The notes beneath the pieces are model-generated. The model saw nothing but the letters and a program-made list of their open reading frames with translations. It was not told the DNA's origin and did no database searches. The position numbers and the translations under genes were made by a program. A stretch of DNA of 64,000 nucleotides from Phanerodontia chrysosporium (Eukaryota > Basidiomycota > Agaricomycetes > Polyporales > Phanerochaetaceae). Positions 15,046 through 26,605 of this stretch are shown in pieces (position 1 is the stretch's first letter; every line of letters starts with the position of its first letter). Where the stretch lies: contig MJGA01000019.1 in NCBI GenBank assembly GCA_001910725.1, positions 372,001 through 436,000 on the forward strand. Reading direction: 5' to 3'.

Positions 15046-15507
15046 ATGCTCGCTCGCATCACCGCCGCCTCTGCCCGCCGCATTCCTCGCGCTTCGCTTG
15101 TTGCGACGCGCGGCTACGCGGAGAACCAGTTCAAGTATGCCCCTACCTTTCCGATGAGTCGTCCTCCATGCTGAACTGGAGCTCCCCTTGCAGCAAGAAG
15201 GAGAAGGCCCACGAAGGTCTCTCTACTCTGATGTGATGCAGTATCATCCTGCTGACCGTCCCACAGACCAGTACGCTCGCCAGCACGAGCAGGAGCAGCT
15301 GAAGAAGCTCAGGGAGCAGGTGCGTAATCCAGCCGTCTGCATATACCCAGCTGTTTATTACCGAATTCCTCATGCAGATCGAGAAGAAGCGTGCTGAGCT
15401 GGTGAGCCGTCTCAGGATTAGTCTTCGACGATCTACTGACCGCGCTCTATCACGTTTAGGCTGAACTCGAGAAGCAGCACGCCGAGGAGTCTGCCAAGCA
15501 GAAGTAG
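15046..15507 (+). CDS. INH1: Mitochondrial F1-ATPase inhibitor (IF1/INH1)
   Basis: Inhibits ATP hydrolysis by mitochondrial F1 when the proton gradient collapses. Spliced product of about 79 residues. Presequence MLARITAASARRIPRASL with no acidic residue; mature part GYAENQFNKKEKAHEDQYAR then QHEQEQLKKLREQIEKKRAE to ESAKQK, the helical coiled coil of the IF1 family. Five small exons, introns of 50-65 nt, all GT-AG. Start chosen because the ATG begins the presequence and lies 40 bp after a TATA box. The head-to-head neighbour encodes subunit h of the same enzyme, which supports the assignment. Confidence 0.87.
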
Positions 15508-15950
15508 ACTAACGCACTTACGAAACACTCTGCGTTTTGACTGTGAGCGTATCCGACGCTACAGTGCCTGTACGACTCTGATCCCGATAACAGCGACGCG
15601 CACACTTGCTTTACCTGCATGTACTGCTAACAATGCCATTGCGTTGAATTCATGTTTTCCGTGTATCTCACGCCCCTGCCGCGACGCCTCTATCTGCCCG
15701 GAAGGCTGCCGTCGTACAATGCTCACACCGACGTCATACCGACGCCCGCGCGCATACATCGACTGCCCACGTGGGGCGAGTTCAACCGTATGGCTGATAG
15801 ATACCCCTGAGGATATGCATGCATCCTCGGTCGTAAGAACGGACAATGGTGCAAAAGCCTTTTCTAGCTGAGCCTTTCCATACCATAGGTCTCTCCTTAT
15901 ATCTATTGTCCATTGCGGACGCTATATCGCGCATATATTCGTGAGACACT
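15508..15950. other. Intergenic between convergent INH1 and AKR copy 5
   Basis: 440 bp of 3' flank for both neighbours. Nothing recognisable on either strand. Confidence 0.4.
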
Positions 15951-17548
15951 TCACCGGAAGTAATTGCTCGCTAGGCCCTTGACGTTCACCCAAGACTCAT
16001 CGAGGACACGAACGACATCCTCCGCTGGTAAAGGTCAGCCACTGTCAATGATGATTCCAAGGACAGGCACTCACGCAAAGGCCCTTTCTCCAAGTCTGCT
16101 AGGTTCTACGTCGGTCGTCAGTTTGCGCACACCCTCCACGATTCGTCCTACACGCACCTGCTCAATATGGTTGAGACTCGACGCGCCGATTATGACGGCA
16201 TCGCCGTGCTCGCGCCTGAGCTGGCTGTGGTGCGACAGCCAGCGGAGCGCGACCTCGCCGAGCGATAGCCCGTGCTTCTTCGCGACCTCCTCGATGTTTC
16301 CGAGCGCCTTGAAGTACGGCTCGTTCCAGTAGCGGTTGCGGTAGTTCTAGGTGAGACACTGGTGAGCATGCGTGACAGAGGGGGTGGATGAGAGCGGACG
16401 CACCCGGCCCTGGTTCTTCTGAGGGTCAAAGCGCGAGCCGGCCTCGGGCTTGTCTTCCATAGAGCGGTATCTGCCTGTAAAGAATCCGCCGCCGACTGTC
16501 CTCTGCACCATCAGAGCAGCGCTCGGGAAGGCACAACGCAAAGACACCTACGCGGGTTGTACGCATAGAAGCTCAGGCCGTACTTCCTCAGGCACGGGAA
16601 GAGCTCCGGCTCGACTTGCCTATGCGCCCTGTGAGCACACGCCACACAGCACACCCGCAGAGAACACGCACCGGTGGACCGCGTTGTAGATGCCCTGGTA
16701 GACGGACGGCGCGACGTAGCCCTTAGTGCGGCAGATGTGCACGATCTCGGCGACCTCCCACGCGTAGTAGTTGCTGAGCCCCCAGCGGCGGAACTTGCCT
16801 TCCTTGTGCAGCGCGTCGATCGCCTGCAGCGTCACCTCGTACGGCGTCGAGCGGTCCGGCGCGTGCAGGTACCACAGGTCGATCGAGCTGCGCGCGTGTT
16901 CAGCAACGGTGTGCGTGCATGCGGGAGGAAGGCGACTCACTCGGTCTGCAGCGCCTTTAGCGAGATGTCAAGCCACTTGCGGAGGTCCTGGACGGCGGCT
17001 TGAGATGGTCACACGCAAAGATGCAGGCTGCGAGCGCACCTCGGGGCCATGCGAGATCTTGGGCGCGCCGGGCTGGGAGTACTGGCTGTTGAGCTGCGTC
17101 GAGCGTCAGGGGGGTCTTCGCGGCGCATAAGGCAGGGACACGCACGACGTTGGGGTAGAGCTTCGTCGCGACGATGAGTCCGCGCTTCTGCCAGCCGAGC
17201 TCGCCGAGCATCTCCTCGCTCGTGCCCTTCGTGTAGATCCGCGCGGTGTCGAGCTGCGCGCGCCGTCAGGGGCCGCCCAGCAGCACCATACGTTATACGC
17301 ACCTCGTAGTGCCCGTGCGCCTGGAACACATCCAGGATCTTCCCAACGTCCTCGACGGTGTGCACGCGGGCCTCTGTGCGGCATCAGCTCGGGATCTGCA
17401 GTGCGCAGCGGGCCACGCACCGTCGATGCCTGCGCGGCCAAAGGTCATGCAGCCCTGTCGCGCCTGTTATCGGCGGGTTGCGCGTGAGCAGGGCACAGAC
17501 ACGCACCATGACCACATTCAGATGCGACTTCTGCTCGGGCTTCGACAT
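15951..17548 (-). CDS. AKR7-type aldo/keto reductase, apparently intact copy
   Basis: NADPH-dependent aldehyde reductase of the aflatoxin-aldehyde reductase type. ATG 17548 gives MSKPEQKSHLNVVM. Exons follow as GCMTFGRAGID, ARVHTVEDVGKILDVFQAHG, LDTARIYTKGTSEEMLG, VATKLYPNV, the tail to [108 protein letters not shown] and SNYFR with stop at 15951. Catalytic Asp, Tyr, Lys and His are all in place and no frame break was found, unlike the other cluster copies. It has an extra intron inside FYAYNP/LGGG and is more GC-rich, so it is the most divergent member and probably the functional one. Confidence 0.85.
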
Positions 17549-17961
17549 GTTCACACTGTATCTTCTCGCGGCAACAGCGATGGCGCGGAGTGGGTGCAGG
17601 TTGGGCTCAAGAGAAAAGGGCGTGTGGGGATGGGCTTGTACGAGCTCCGGCGCGGGCTCCCGTTCTTATGCGCGATGAAGGGAGAGCCCGGCCCCCTGAA
17701 TCCCTGATTCAGGTCATGAAACTGGAGCACGACCGCGCGGCTCTTCCGTCCGCGGGCCGTGCGGCGCTGTCTCCGTGCCTCCATCCTTATTGCTGTCACG
17801 TGGGCGTGCGCATCCGACGCGGCGCGCGCGATCGTTTCAGGAGGCGGAGGGGCGCGTCCGCTTTCACAGGGTACAATATGTTCCTGGCGGGCATTTGGCG
17901 GGCATATAAAGGTGGGACACAATGAGATGTATAACGCAATGTGATATGGCGTAAAGTAGAG
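17549..17961. other. Intergenic between AKR gene and CTP1
   Basis: Upstream region of the minus-strand AKR gene and 3' flank of CTP1. A plus-strand ATATAAAG at about 17902-17909 has no gene behind it. No coding block recognised. Confidence 0.4.
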
Positions 17962-19309
17962 CTAGAGTTGCTCTTCTCTGCCGCCGATAAGGCGGATAAT
18001 ATTTTCGTAAGCCGTAAAGACAATTCCACCACTCAGCTGAAAGGGAATGGTCAATACAAGAAGATAGGTGGTAGCATTCTGAACACACCATCAACCGGAC
18101 CAAACGAGGCGTCGTGCCTGTCCAGAAACGCAGAATGCCTTCCTCTGTGAATATGCGGTATCCGCAGTGGAAGGAATTGCGGTACTGCTGCCTCGCAGAC
18201 AAGGACTGCATGCGGGTTTTGATAACACTGACCGACAGGTGAGGTAGAGTTGGCAAAAGCAGACGGTGGCTGCACGTACTCCAGAGGCATCGTCGTGTAC
18301 ACAGTGACAAGGCCAGCTATGGCACCAATGCCGAACGTGATGCTGCTTGGAAGCGGCTGCCCCGGCGGCGCATTGCTCTGCACGAACTGCTTAAGGGTCG
18401 TGTAGGTCGTGAAACGCACGGCCGAGTTGGCACCTTGCCGCATCATCTACAATGGGTTAAGCGTGGGACCAGGTAATCAAACAATTTCTGCATACAACTG
18501 GGAAAAGACCGCGATACACGCCGCGAATGCCTTCTTCGCGAACAATCGTTACTGTGCCATGGATCAGCCCACGGAAGCGGGGATTTGGGCTTTTAGCGTC
18601 GTCAATCAGCTTCGTCCTGCAACCCAATGCCATTAGTTTCGCCTCGCAAACACGGCCTGAATCTCACTTGATGGTCTCCGACGGAGTGACTGCAAACACG
18701 GCTTCCATCATGCCCGCTCCGAGACCAGCTATTCCGCCCAAATATCAGTCGCCCGTTGCACAGCAAGCGCAAAGTACTCACCGAGGAGACTCCTTCCTGA
18801 GCTGACCTTGCCCTACATAAAGAAAGGTCAGACTCGTGTGAGCAGTAGTAGGCCGGCACCCACCTCGGAGTCGGCGAGCATGTGCTTGAAGTGGTCATAA
18901 GACACGAAACGAACGCCGGCCTTGACCGAGTTACCTGCGTATGCGGTCAGTTTTCGAATCTCGAAGAAAGACAGGCGTACACGTACCAATAACCAGAGCT
19001 GTACATCCTGAGTAGAGACCGATAATGCCCTTCGTCTTCAGGGTGTTCCGGATGATCGTGAGAGGGGGTTCTCTCTGCGGGAGACGACAAGACTTCAGCG
19101 ATACGGAAGCGTCGAATACGTACATTACGCACCTGCCCACCGAACTGCGACCGCGTCTTCACGAACTCGGTCGGGTAGGTCACGAAACTAGCTCCTGCAG
19201 CGCGTCAGAGCTCCGCGGCTCGCACTCAGGCGTGCACTCACGCCTCGACCGCACCGGCGGTGGTGCCCGCAATGAGCGAGTGCAGCGGCTTCTCCTTCTT
19301 CGGCGGCAT
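17962..19309 (-). CDS. CTP1: Mitochondrial citrate (tricarboxylate) carrier
   Basis: Mitochondrial carrier family protein that exchanges citrate for malate across the inner membrane and feeds cytosolic acetyl-CoA. Reads MPPKKEKPLHSLIAGTTAGA then FVTYPTEFVKTRSQFGGQ (first PxxE/D-x-K/R carrier signature), IGLYSGCTALVIG, VRFVSYDHFKHMLAD, GLGAGMMEAVFAVTPSETIK (second signature), GIRGVYRGLFPVMMRQGANS, AIAGLVTVYTTMPLE (third repeat, signature tail RMQSL), FWTGTTPRLVRLM and a C-terminus IIRLIGGREEQL. Three repeats of two membrane helices are visible. The ANSAVRF and SETIK blocks fit the citrate carrier subfamily. About eight exons with GT-AG introns. Only 161 bp separate its ATG from the divergent HEM4 gene. 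Confidence 0.87.
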
Positions 19310-19470
19310 CGCGGTCGTCTTCTTCGTCGTGGTCGCGGACGGAGAGCAAGGTGACTCGCGCGCAGACGTCACGGTGCACACGCCCGCCCACAAACGCCCA
19401 TGCGCTGCCTCTCCGCCGCCATGTTTCGCCCGGCTCGCTCCCAGGCTCACGGCCTTGGATTCCGCCCACG
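19310..19470. promoter_or_regulatory. Short divergent promoter CTP1/HEM4
   Basis: 161 bp between the two start codons. GC-rich, no TATA box seen in either direction. Confidence 0.45.
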
Positions 19471-20453
19471 ATGTCGAACGTGCTGCTACTGCGCGCGCCG
19501 GTGGGCGACGGACCCGACAAGTACGAGGCCGCGTGCACCGCGGCGGGGTATCACCCCCTGTGCGTGCCCGTCCTCGAGACTGTCCTTGTGAACGGTCCTG
19601 AAGTCGACGAGACGATATGGGACGGCCCGCAGAGAGCAGGGCTGAGCGGGGTGATCGTCACAAGTGCGAGGGCGTGCGAGGCATGGAAGGAGGCCGTCCT
19701 TCGGCTTGCAAGTAGGCCCTCAGGGAACGCAGGTGCGCACACCGTTGCTCTGCCCCGGTCACGGAGCCTGACCCCATCGCAGACTGGACAAGCACACCAT
19801 TCTACGTGGTCGGCGAGGCTACTGCCACAGCCCTTCGCGAAATTCAAGGCGTGGCCGATGGCTCCCCCTTCGTCCCCACAGATATCCGGGGCGGGGGAGA
19901 GTCTGGCACGAGCGAGAAGCTCGCGCACTTCATCCTGCAGGATCTGCCGCCCAGTGACAAGCCCAGGCTACTTTTGTACCTCACAGGCGACAAGAATCGC
20001 GATGTCCTACCGAGCATCCTGCGTGACGGCGGCGTGGAGCTACAGGCTCTTCAGGTGTACGCTACGCAGGGCTCTTCGCACTTTGCCTCCGATCTTGAGA
20101 GGGCAATAGACGCGAGCCCTTCCGGTGCGTATCTCTCCTGTCCTTCTTCGCTGCCGTCACTGAAGAACGATGCAGACCGCAAGGATTGGTGGATAGTCTT
20201 CTTCGCACCATCGGCCGCCGACTTCGTCACGCCTATCCTGCGCGAGCACTTCCCCATCCCTACTATGGGCTCAGAGTCCTTCTCGACAAAGATTGCAGCC
20301 ATAGGCCCGACGACGCAGGACTTTCTCAAGAATCGCCTCCAGATTCGCGTCGATGCCGTCCCGCCGAAGCCTTCTCCGGATGCGCTCGTCAGTGCCATGC
20401 AAGCGTTCGACACTGAGGAGCAGCATCCACGCGCGTTAGGAGCCCCAAGCTAG
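19471..20453 (+). CDS. HEM4: Uroporphyrinogen-III synthase
   Basis: Closes hydroxymethylbilane to uroporphyrinogen III in haem synthesis. ATG 19471 gives MSNVLLLRAPVGDGPDKYEA, then LCVPVLETVLVNGPEV and GVIVTSARACEAW (the V-x-T-S-x-x-A block of HemD proteins). After an intron (gtaggc...cgcag) comes FYVVGEATATALREI, LLLYLTGDKNRDVLPSIL (family block tGdkNRDvLp), GVELQALQVYATQG, WWIVFFAPSAADFV, KIAAIGPTTQDFLKN (core I-A-A-I-G-x-x-T) and PDALVSAMQAF. A second intron (gtgcgt...atgcag, about 52 nt, near 20126-20177) is likely because it is well formed, although the frame stays open if it is retained. Single domain of usual fungal length. Confidence 0.85.
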
Positions 20454-21003
20454 TCATGGATGTCCTTGGACAATGTAAGAAACACGTATACCCAATCGAA
20501 GTTCTGGCTTTATGTATGGACTGGCAGAGTGTGTCATCCATCTTCGCGGACGATATGCCCTGTCAGCCCAGAAACAGTGCCCCCGAGCTGTTCTTGCCTA
20601 GTGGCCCCCAAAGTCTACCGCCACGCGATGGCACCTCCGCAGTATTGTGCTGCAGATTCGACCCGCTCAGTTCTCAACACCCACCGCTGACGCCTGGTTT
20701 CATGCTAGCATGCATCGCGATGCGGAACTCGGACACGCGCTAATAACACCTCACAGCCGTCTATACATGGCACTTTCAGTCCTCCCACCCCCTTCGCGCT
20801 GATTATCGGACTTTGGTGCGTCGCCGAGGCCCGTCAGCCTAGGCGAAGAACATGGGCGGGCGCGCGGTAGTGCGAGGACACCGTGTTTCAACGCGTTTCA
20901 ACGCTCATGATGTTCCCCATCAGACGCGAAGACCCCGCAATCAAGCTCGCCTCTCGTTGTGTATATATACGCGGTGGACGCAGGAGCATTGTGCACGTTC
21001 ATC
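20454..21003. other. Intergenic; promoter of the 50-residue gene
   Basis: A TATA box (TATATATA, 20962-20969) lies about 40 bp upstream of the ATG at 21004. A tandem CGTTTCAACG CGTTTCAACG occurs near 20883-20902. No other feature recognised. Confidence 0.5.
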
Positions 21004-21267
21004 ATGTCCAACCCGAACCAGGAGGGTGAAGACCAGGCTGTCGAGGAGACCATGGCCCTTTGTGGCGGACCCTTCTGCTTTCCCTGTGAGTTCGCCATCC
21101 TGCTTGGTCTTTGGTTATGTCCTGACTACTGTCCGTAGGCATCCTCATTTACCGAGCGTGGATGTCCGTTCGCGATGGTGAGCTTCTTCTATAGGGGACC
21201 ACCGACGCGCACATTGTGTTTTACCTTCCTCGTAGCTGTCCAAGGATGCTTCAGCAAGAAAAAATAG
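21004..21267 (+). CDS. 50-residue Cys-containing protein, three exons
   Basis: Not a family I can name. Exon 1 reads MSNPNQEGEDQAVEETMAL followed by CGGPFCFP; a 53-nt intron (gtgagt...gtag) leads to CILIYRAWMSVRD; a second intron (gtgagc...cgtag) leads to AVQGCFSKKK and a stop. Both introns have canonical borders and keep frame, and a TATA box stands 35-40 bp upstream, so this is probably a real gene despite its size. Acidic N-terminus, a CGGPFCFPC Cys cluster and a Cys/Lys tail could suit metal or membrane association (inference only). Easily missed by length cut-offs. Confidence 0.6.
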
Positions 21268-21642
21268 CGATCCCCACTAGCCGAAGAGATCTTGCTCAGG
21301 GCGTTGGAGGTCATGCTGGAAGTATACCCAATTCTGGATATACACCCCTCACCACTGGCACAGCATGGTCTCGCCGGGAGCAGCAACGACCATGTACGAT
21401 TGCGGTATATGTACACGCTCTGTCCAATCAGTCAACCAATCCATATTTCTAGCTCTAGGCGACTATAAGGGGATTATGATACAGCTCTTAGTCGGGAGTA
21501 GGGAGTGCGATGGAGCAATACGTTAGATGATGCATGAGACAATGTCGAAAGCGTGCAAGTGAGGGACCGTACATAAAGCAAGAAGCCGAAAGCAACAAGA
21601 GAGAGAGATAGGAACGTAGGGCACGAAGAACGAACAGTACGT
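21268..21642. other. Intergenic between convergent genes
   Basis: 3' flanks of the 50-residue gene and RPO41. Nothing recognised. Confidence 0.4.
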
Positions 21643-24600
21643 TTACGAGAAGAAGTAAAGCGACTTCTTGATGGTCGTGACGTCGAAGTTGCCCTTCTGC
21701 GGGAGCGGCGGGATCAGGTCCACAAGGTCGACAAACTTGTAGTCTGCGGCCTCATCCGTGGTACCCTCGACGATGTCCTGAATGTGTTTTGGGAGTACAA
21801 GCTTCGACTTGCCGCGCTTCTTCCCCCTCGACTTAGACTTGGGCTTCTGCTCGGCTGCCTCGAGATCGGCATCCTCGTCCTCGGCCTCGAGCTCCTCCAA
21901 CTCTCGCATCTCCTGCTGCTCTTGCTCGGCAATGATCTCCTCGGAACGCGCCTCTCCCAGACTCTCCACCGACACCTCGTTGAGCTGCTTCATGAAGGTG
22001 CCCGAGCGCAGGACAGAGACGGGAACCTTATAACCCTTGTAACGCTCACGGAACTGGAGCCCAAGTCAGAATCCGACTGGTGGCGCGGGAGCCAGGTGAA
22101 CTCACCTCTTCGTTCAGCTTAGACAGAACATCCGAGGAGTGCAAGGCAATGAAAGTCTCGCGAATGACCTCGGACATCTCGTCGACGGACGACGCATGAG
22201 TCCAATAGGAGTCGTGAACCGAAGCGAATGTGATATCGCGGTTCTGAAGAATTCGTCAGTTAAATGAATGTCCAGCATGCCATCGACAAACTTACCCTGC
22301 ACTGGAGGGCCGTAAGCATCATGTGCGTCGCATCCAGACTATGAATGAAGTTCGGTGGGAACGCGGACGCCTGCTTCAGCGTGTTGACAGCAGCGGGAAC
22401 GTTCGGGTCGGCGATGAAGACGGTCTGAAGCTTCGTGGCGATCTGCTTGCGCTTGGTCTGCCTGTAGGGCTGAACAATGGGCAGGCCGAGAGGGGTCGTC
22501 CAGATGACGGACGTCATCTGCTCTTTCCTCAGCCGGTTGGTCTTCTTTTCGCTGGTGCCAGCTCGCGTGACCTCTTCAATGCGTTCCGGCGGGATCGACT
22601 TCGCGATCAGCTTCGCAGTCAGAGTGAGCCAGTTCTGAATATGCTTCGCTCCCGTGAACAGGTCACCAATGCAGGCAAGGGTGACCTTCGCTAGGTATGC
22701 GGCGGCGAGCCAGCAGTCCTCAGCAGGAATATCACCACGGTCGCGCAGCTGGCGTTCGATCTGGTCGCGGGCACCGACGAAAGTGACGCCGTACACAGTT
22801 GTCATGACCTAGGACACGATGAGCTTGTCGTCGTAGAAAAGGTATAGAGTCCTGCTCACCGTCTGCTTTACGACCTTACGAGCGATCTTCCCCGTGAGCA
22901 TTTGCGCGAACCTATCACCCTTCTCCGCATCCTTCGCCAGAACTTTCTCAACCATGGTCGCGACGTGGGTGTAAACATCTGAAGGCCTGTCAGTGATACC
23001 GAGGTTGACCTGCTGTGCACCCTGGGCGTCGCCACCGAGCGCGGCATAGTGTTGCAAGCCATTACAGGTACCATCCTGGTGTATCGGGAGCCCCGACTCG
23101 AACTTGGTGGGGTCGGGCGAGTCAAGCGCCGCCTTCAGCTCCATGCAGGTCGCAAGGCACTGCCAAGGATCGTCGGCCTTCTTCCACCAGCCGCGGCCGT
23201 CGAGCGGGTTCGTAGCACTGTCGAAGATGTCGTCGAGGTGCTCGTGGACGAAGACAACACGCTCGTCGAAGCTAGCCTTGTCATAACCGTACAAGTTGGC
23301 AAGGTGGATCTTCATCCACCGAAGGCCCCGCTCACCCAGAGGCTTGGTCTCAGCAAACTTGAGCAGACCACGGCTCAAGTCATCGCCAAGATGGTTGAGA
23401 TTAGGCGGGATGGGGTAAGCACGTCCACGGAAGTCGACGTTGTGCGGGAGATAGATGGTATCACCGAGGAACTGCGGCAACGTTAGCCAAATGCATGAGT
23501 GACAGAGTCTACAGACACTTACAGCACGGGCAATCTCGATCTTGTAGTTCGTGTTGCAGCGCTCCGAGTGGTTGTTCGCCTTTTGCGACATGTACAACTT
23601 GTGACGAGAGAGGTACGTAACTCTCGCCTTCGGATCGGTATCATAATCCTCAGGCTTCTCCGGCTCGGGCTTGTCGTAGACTGCCGGCGGGATCTTACCC
23701 ATCCGCTCGCCGCTATTCCAGACCTTGAGGACGACGTCGAAGATGTCGCGGTTAATCTTCCAGGGCGTGCTGCCGAGAACGTCAAGACTGGCGTAAACAA
23801 GCTCGAGCGCGCCCTGAGCCGAGGCTTCGCGCACGTAGCTTTGTTGCTCGCGCGAGTCCTTGTACCGCATGACGGACGTCTTGTTGTACAGGTAACCACC
23901 CTGATCGTGTGACAGCCATGGCTTAGGCTTGACGAGCATGGGCAGGTGGCGAGGGTGCAGGGTTTCGCGAACGCGGTCCTTCGCCATGCGATCGACGACC
24001 ACAGGGTTGAGCTTGATGACGCCAAGCCGTTGCCCGCGGAGATACTCGTACGAGTGGGAGAAGGCGGGCTGCTCCTCTGTGTGCAACTCGTTCGTTCGCC
24101 TGTCCACAGCCGTGCGCGTGATAGTCGCGACGTCCATGAGTGCATCCACGAGGAAACTGCCGACGCGGACGCGAACCGTTTGAGTCCACTCCGACGTCCA
24201 CTCCTCGTAGTCTTCCATGTACTTCCGTGCCGCAAGCCGGCGCTCATGCAGCGCACGGTAGCCGAGGTTCGAGAAGAAGCTCTGCTGACGGGAGGTCGCT
24301 GGGCTAGGGACCGCGATGTTGTTCTTCTTGCACATCTCCGCCTTGTACTCGATCTCGACGGCCTTCCGACGGCGATGAGCGCACGAGCGGTTTTCATACC
24401 GTCGTTGACACCACCGGTACCGTGCAGATGCATGATCTCGAGGATGGTTATAAGCGAGAGTTTCTCAGGCTTGATGAGCGTCAGGAAGGGCGAGAGACGT
24501 TGCAGCTGCTGCCTTTCCGCTGAAGAAGAGGTCAGTCATGCCAACCATAAGTGAAGACGACATAACGCACTGAGCTTGGCTTCTGCTTTGACCAGATTCT

Positions 24601-25945
24601 GAATTTCCCCTGCTATACGGTTCTGCAGCTTCTGATGCCACTGCCACATCCAGCTCCGAAGGTCTGCGTTGTCCAAGCCCTTCTTGCCCAAACCCAGCTC
24701 CTCGAACATCTCCGCTTCGTGCTTCCATCGCTCGACAGCGACATCATACACGGACTCTTCAAGCAGCTTCTGTCGCGCAGCAGCATCCTCAGGGAGAACA
24801 CGCCGGTGAAGCGTGACGGCGGCCAAGTGGTTGCGCAAGTTCGTCAGGTTGAAGGGAACCTCCCCACCCGTCTCTTCCGGCGTCTCCAGCACGTTCACGT
24901 CTACAATCTCACCGTCTTGGTTATGCTGAACGGATATAATGGGTTTCTGAAGCGAAGGTAAGTAATCTGCGCATTGAGAGTGATCACTCCACACCGACCT
25001 TCTCCTTTCGGACAGGCATGGCCTCAGGAACATCGGAAAGCGGGTCGGGAATCTGCTTGCCAAGAACCTCTGCAGCGCCTAGCTCCGTGACAACCTTTGC
25101 CAGGCTCAACTCGGCAGCCGCCTTGGACAAGAGCTTAATGATAGCAGCAGCCTCCTCCGAGTCCTGGAAGGCACGGTCTGATACGACGAGAGTGACAGGG
25201 ATTCCTCGCTCGATGATGCGCTGCAATATCTGCGACGGGGTAAAAATCTCGATAGTCCGCGAGACAGGGTTGTCAGAGTCAGGGTGGAAGCGGTGCCATA
25301 TGAGCAGCATCATGGCATAGGTGTTAGCGTTAGGCGCGATGTGATCGTTCCCAGCCTCCATGGTCTCGTAAAGAGCGCAGGCGTCCTCGACCCAGTGGTT
25401 CCTCCTCATGTGATCCTTCGTAGTAGCCATCTGAACGTATGCTTGTAGAACAGAGTTGTAGAGGCGGGTATTGAGGATCGGATCGTTGGGTTTGGTGCTT
25501 CTGAGGCGATCGAAGATTGCCTTTGCGCGCGGAACGTCGTACAAGTTGTGCAGACAAGCGTCAATGACAGCAACCGAGTCCTGTGTGGATGTGTCCATGA
25601 AGTAGAAGTCGTTCAGATCCGACGACTTGTCGTCAGGGAGAGGTGTTGGGAGGATGGTAAACGGTGTCCGCCTACGCAGGAAGCCCTGCATCTCGGCATA
25701 CTTTGCGTTGAGCTGACCCGGCAGTTCGACACCGGAGCCGGCGGTGTTCTGGGCTGCTGCACGTTCATGAAGGCAGGGAAGTCTGAGCCAGGGGCGGACG
25801 TCGTGCCCAGGTCGGGCCCAGGAGCATTGCTCCTTTTTGTAGGGGTGGTGTACAGACGGAAAGGTCGCGGCAGGCTCTGTCTCGAGTACGACACTAAAGT
25901 CGTCTCGACCCTGCGGGAGGACGTGCGTCTTGCGAGAGGTATCAT
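21643..25945 (-). CDS. RPO41: Mitochondrial DNA-directed RNA polymerase
   Basis: Single-subunit T7-type polymerase that transcribes mitochondrial DNA. ATG 25945 opens [18 protein letters not shown] then RPFRLYTT, an Arg-rich matrix presequence with a probable cleavage site. N-terminal domain: PPR-like helices ([32 protein letters not shown]). Catalytic part: [73 protein letters not shown] (first catalytic Asp), [18 protein letters not shown] (motif B), SLDATHMM and [11 protein letters not shown] (second catalytic Asp). Ends KKSLYFFS after an acidic/basic insert rich in Glu, Lys and Arg. Nine or so exons. Two frame problems: near 24366 the block [11 protein letters not shown] lacks one base, and the frame changes between presequence and PPR part around 25740-25790. 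Since the gene is essential and otherwise perfect, sequence error or a missed small intron is likelier than decay. Confidence 0.92.
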
Positions 25946-26605
25946 TGCGGGCACAAAAAGCGAGCTTTAAGACTGAAGAGTGAGTACGAAAAAAGGAGTT
26001 CAACACGCAAAAGACTCACCGACACTGTCCGGTAGAAAGTGAACGTCCCAGAAAAAACCCTGAAGGCTGCGCAACTAGCTGTTAGACCAGCTAATCAAGC
26101 CTTTTCACTTCTCCGTCGAGAGCTATTTTGGGCTGTCTTCAGGCGAAGACGGCAGTCGGAGTGAGGAGAAGGAGGAAGAGTGGGATTGGGGCGGTCGAAC
26201 AAACTGACCGTTCGGGACGACCTGAGAAGGAGCCGGCCTCGAAATTATCAAAAGTCTGTTTGCGCTGAGTAAATACGCCGGATTGACCGTGGGAACAATA
26301 ATTCTTCAGCCAGATATCTTTTTTTGAGATCGGAGCTCAAGACCTGCTCAAGTAAGGCCTTTCGGAGTCTGAACGCAGTTGAATAGCTAATAAGTGCGGG
26401 GTCTGAATTAGGATCAACCTTGGCTAATTAAACTGCCATAAATGAAGAGCAAATATTAGTGCTCTTCATCGTCACCCCGCCTTCGACCCCAGAGTCATTT
26501 TCATTCCTTCATCGTCGACGACGACGACCAGATACCCTAGTACAGCTGCCCGCTGTCCCTCTTTCTCGCGGAACCTGACGACTATACCTCACTCTCATCT
26601 CAAAT
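25946..26605. other. Divergent intergenic region RPO41 / SUR7-like
   Basis: 660 bp shared upstream region. AT-rich between about 26250 and 26470; no clear TATA toward either gene. A possible upstream exon of RPO41 was looked for and not found. Confidence 0.4.

Noticed and set aside
22323..24554. Long plus-strand open frames across 22.3-24.5 kb
   Set aside because: Shadows of the GC-rich RPO41 exons; no independent codon pattern or domains.
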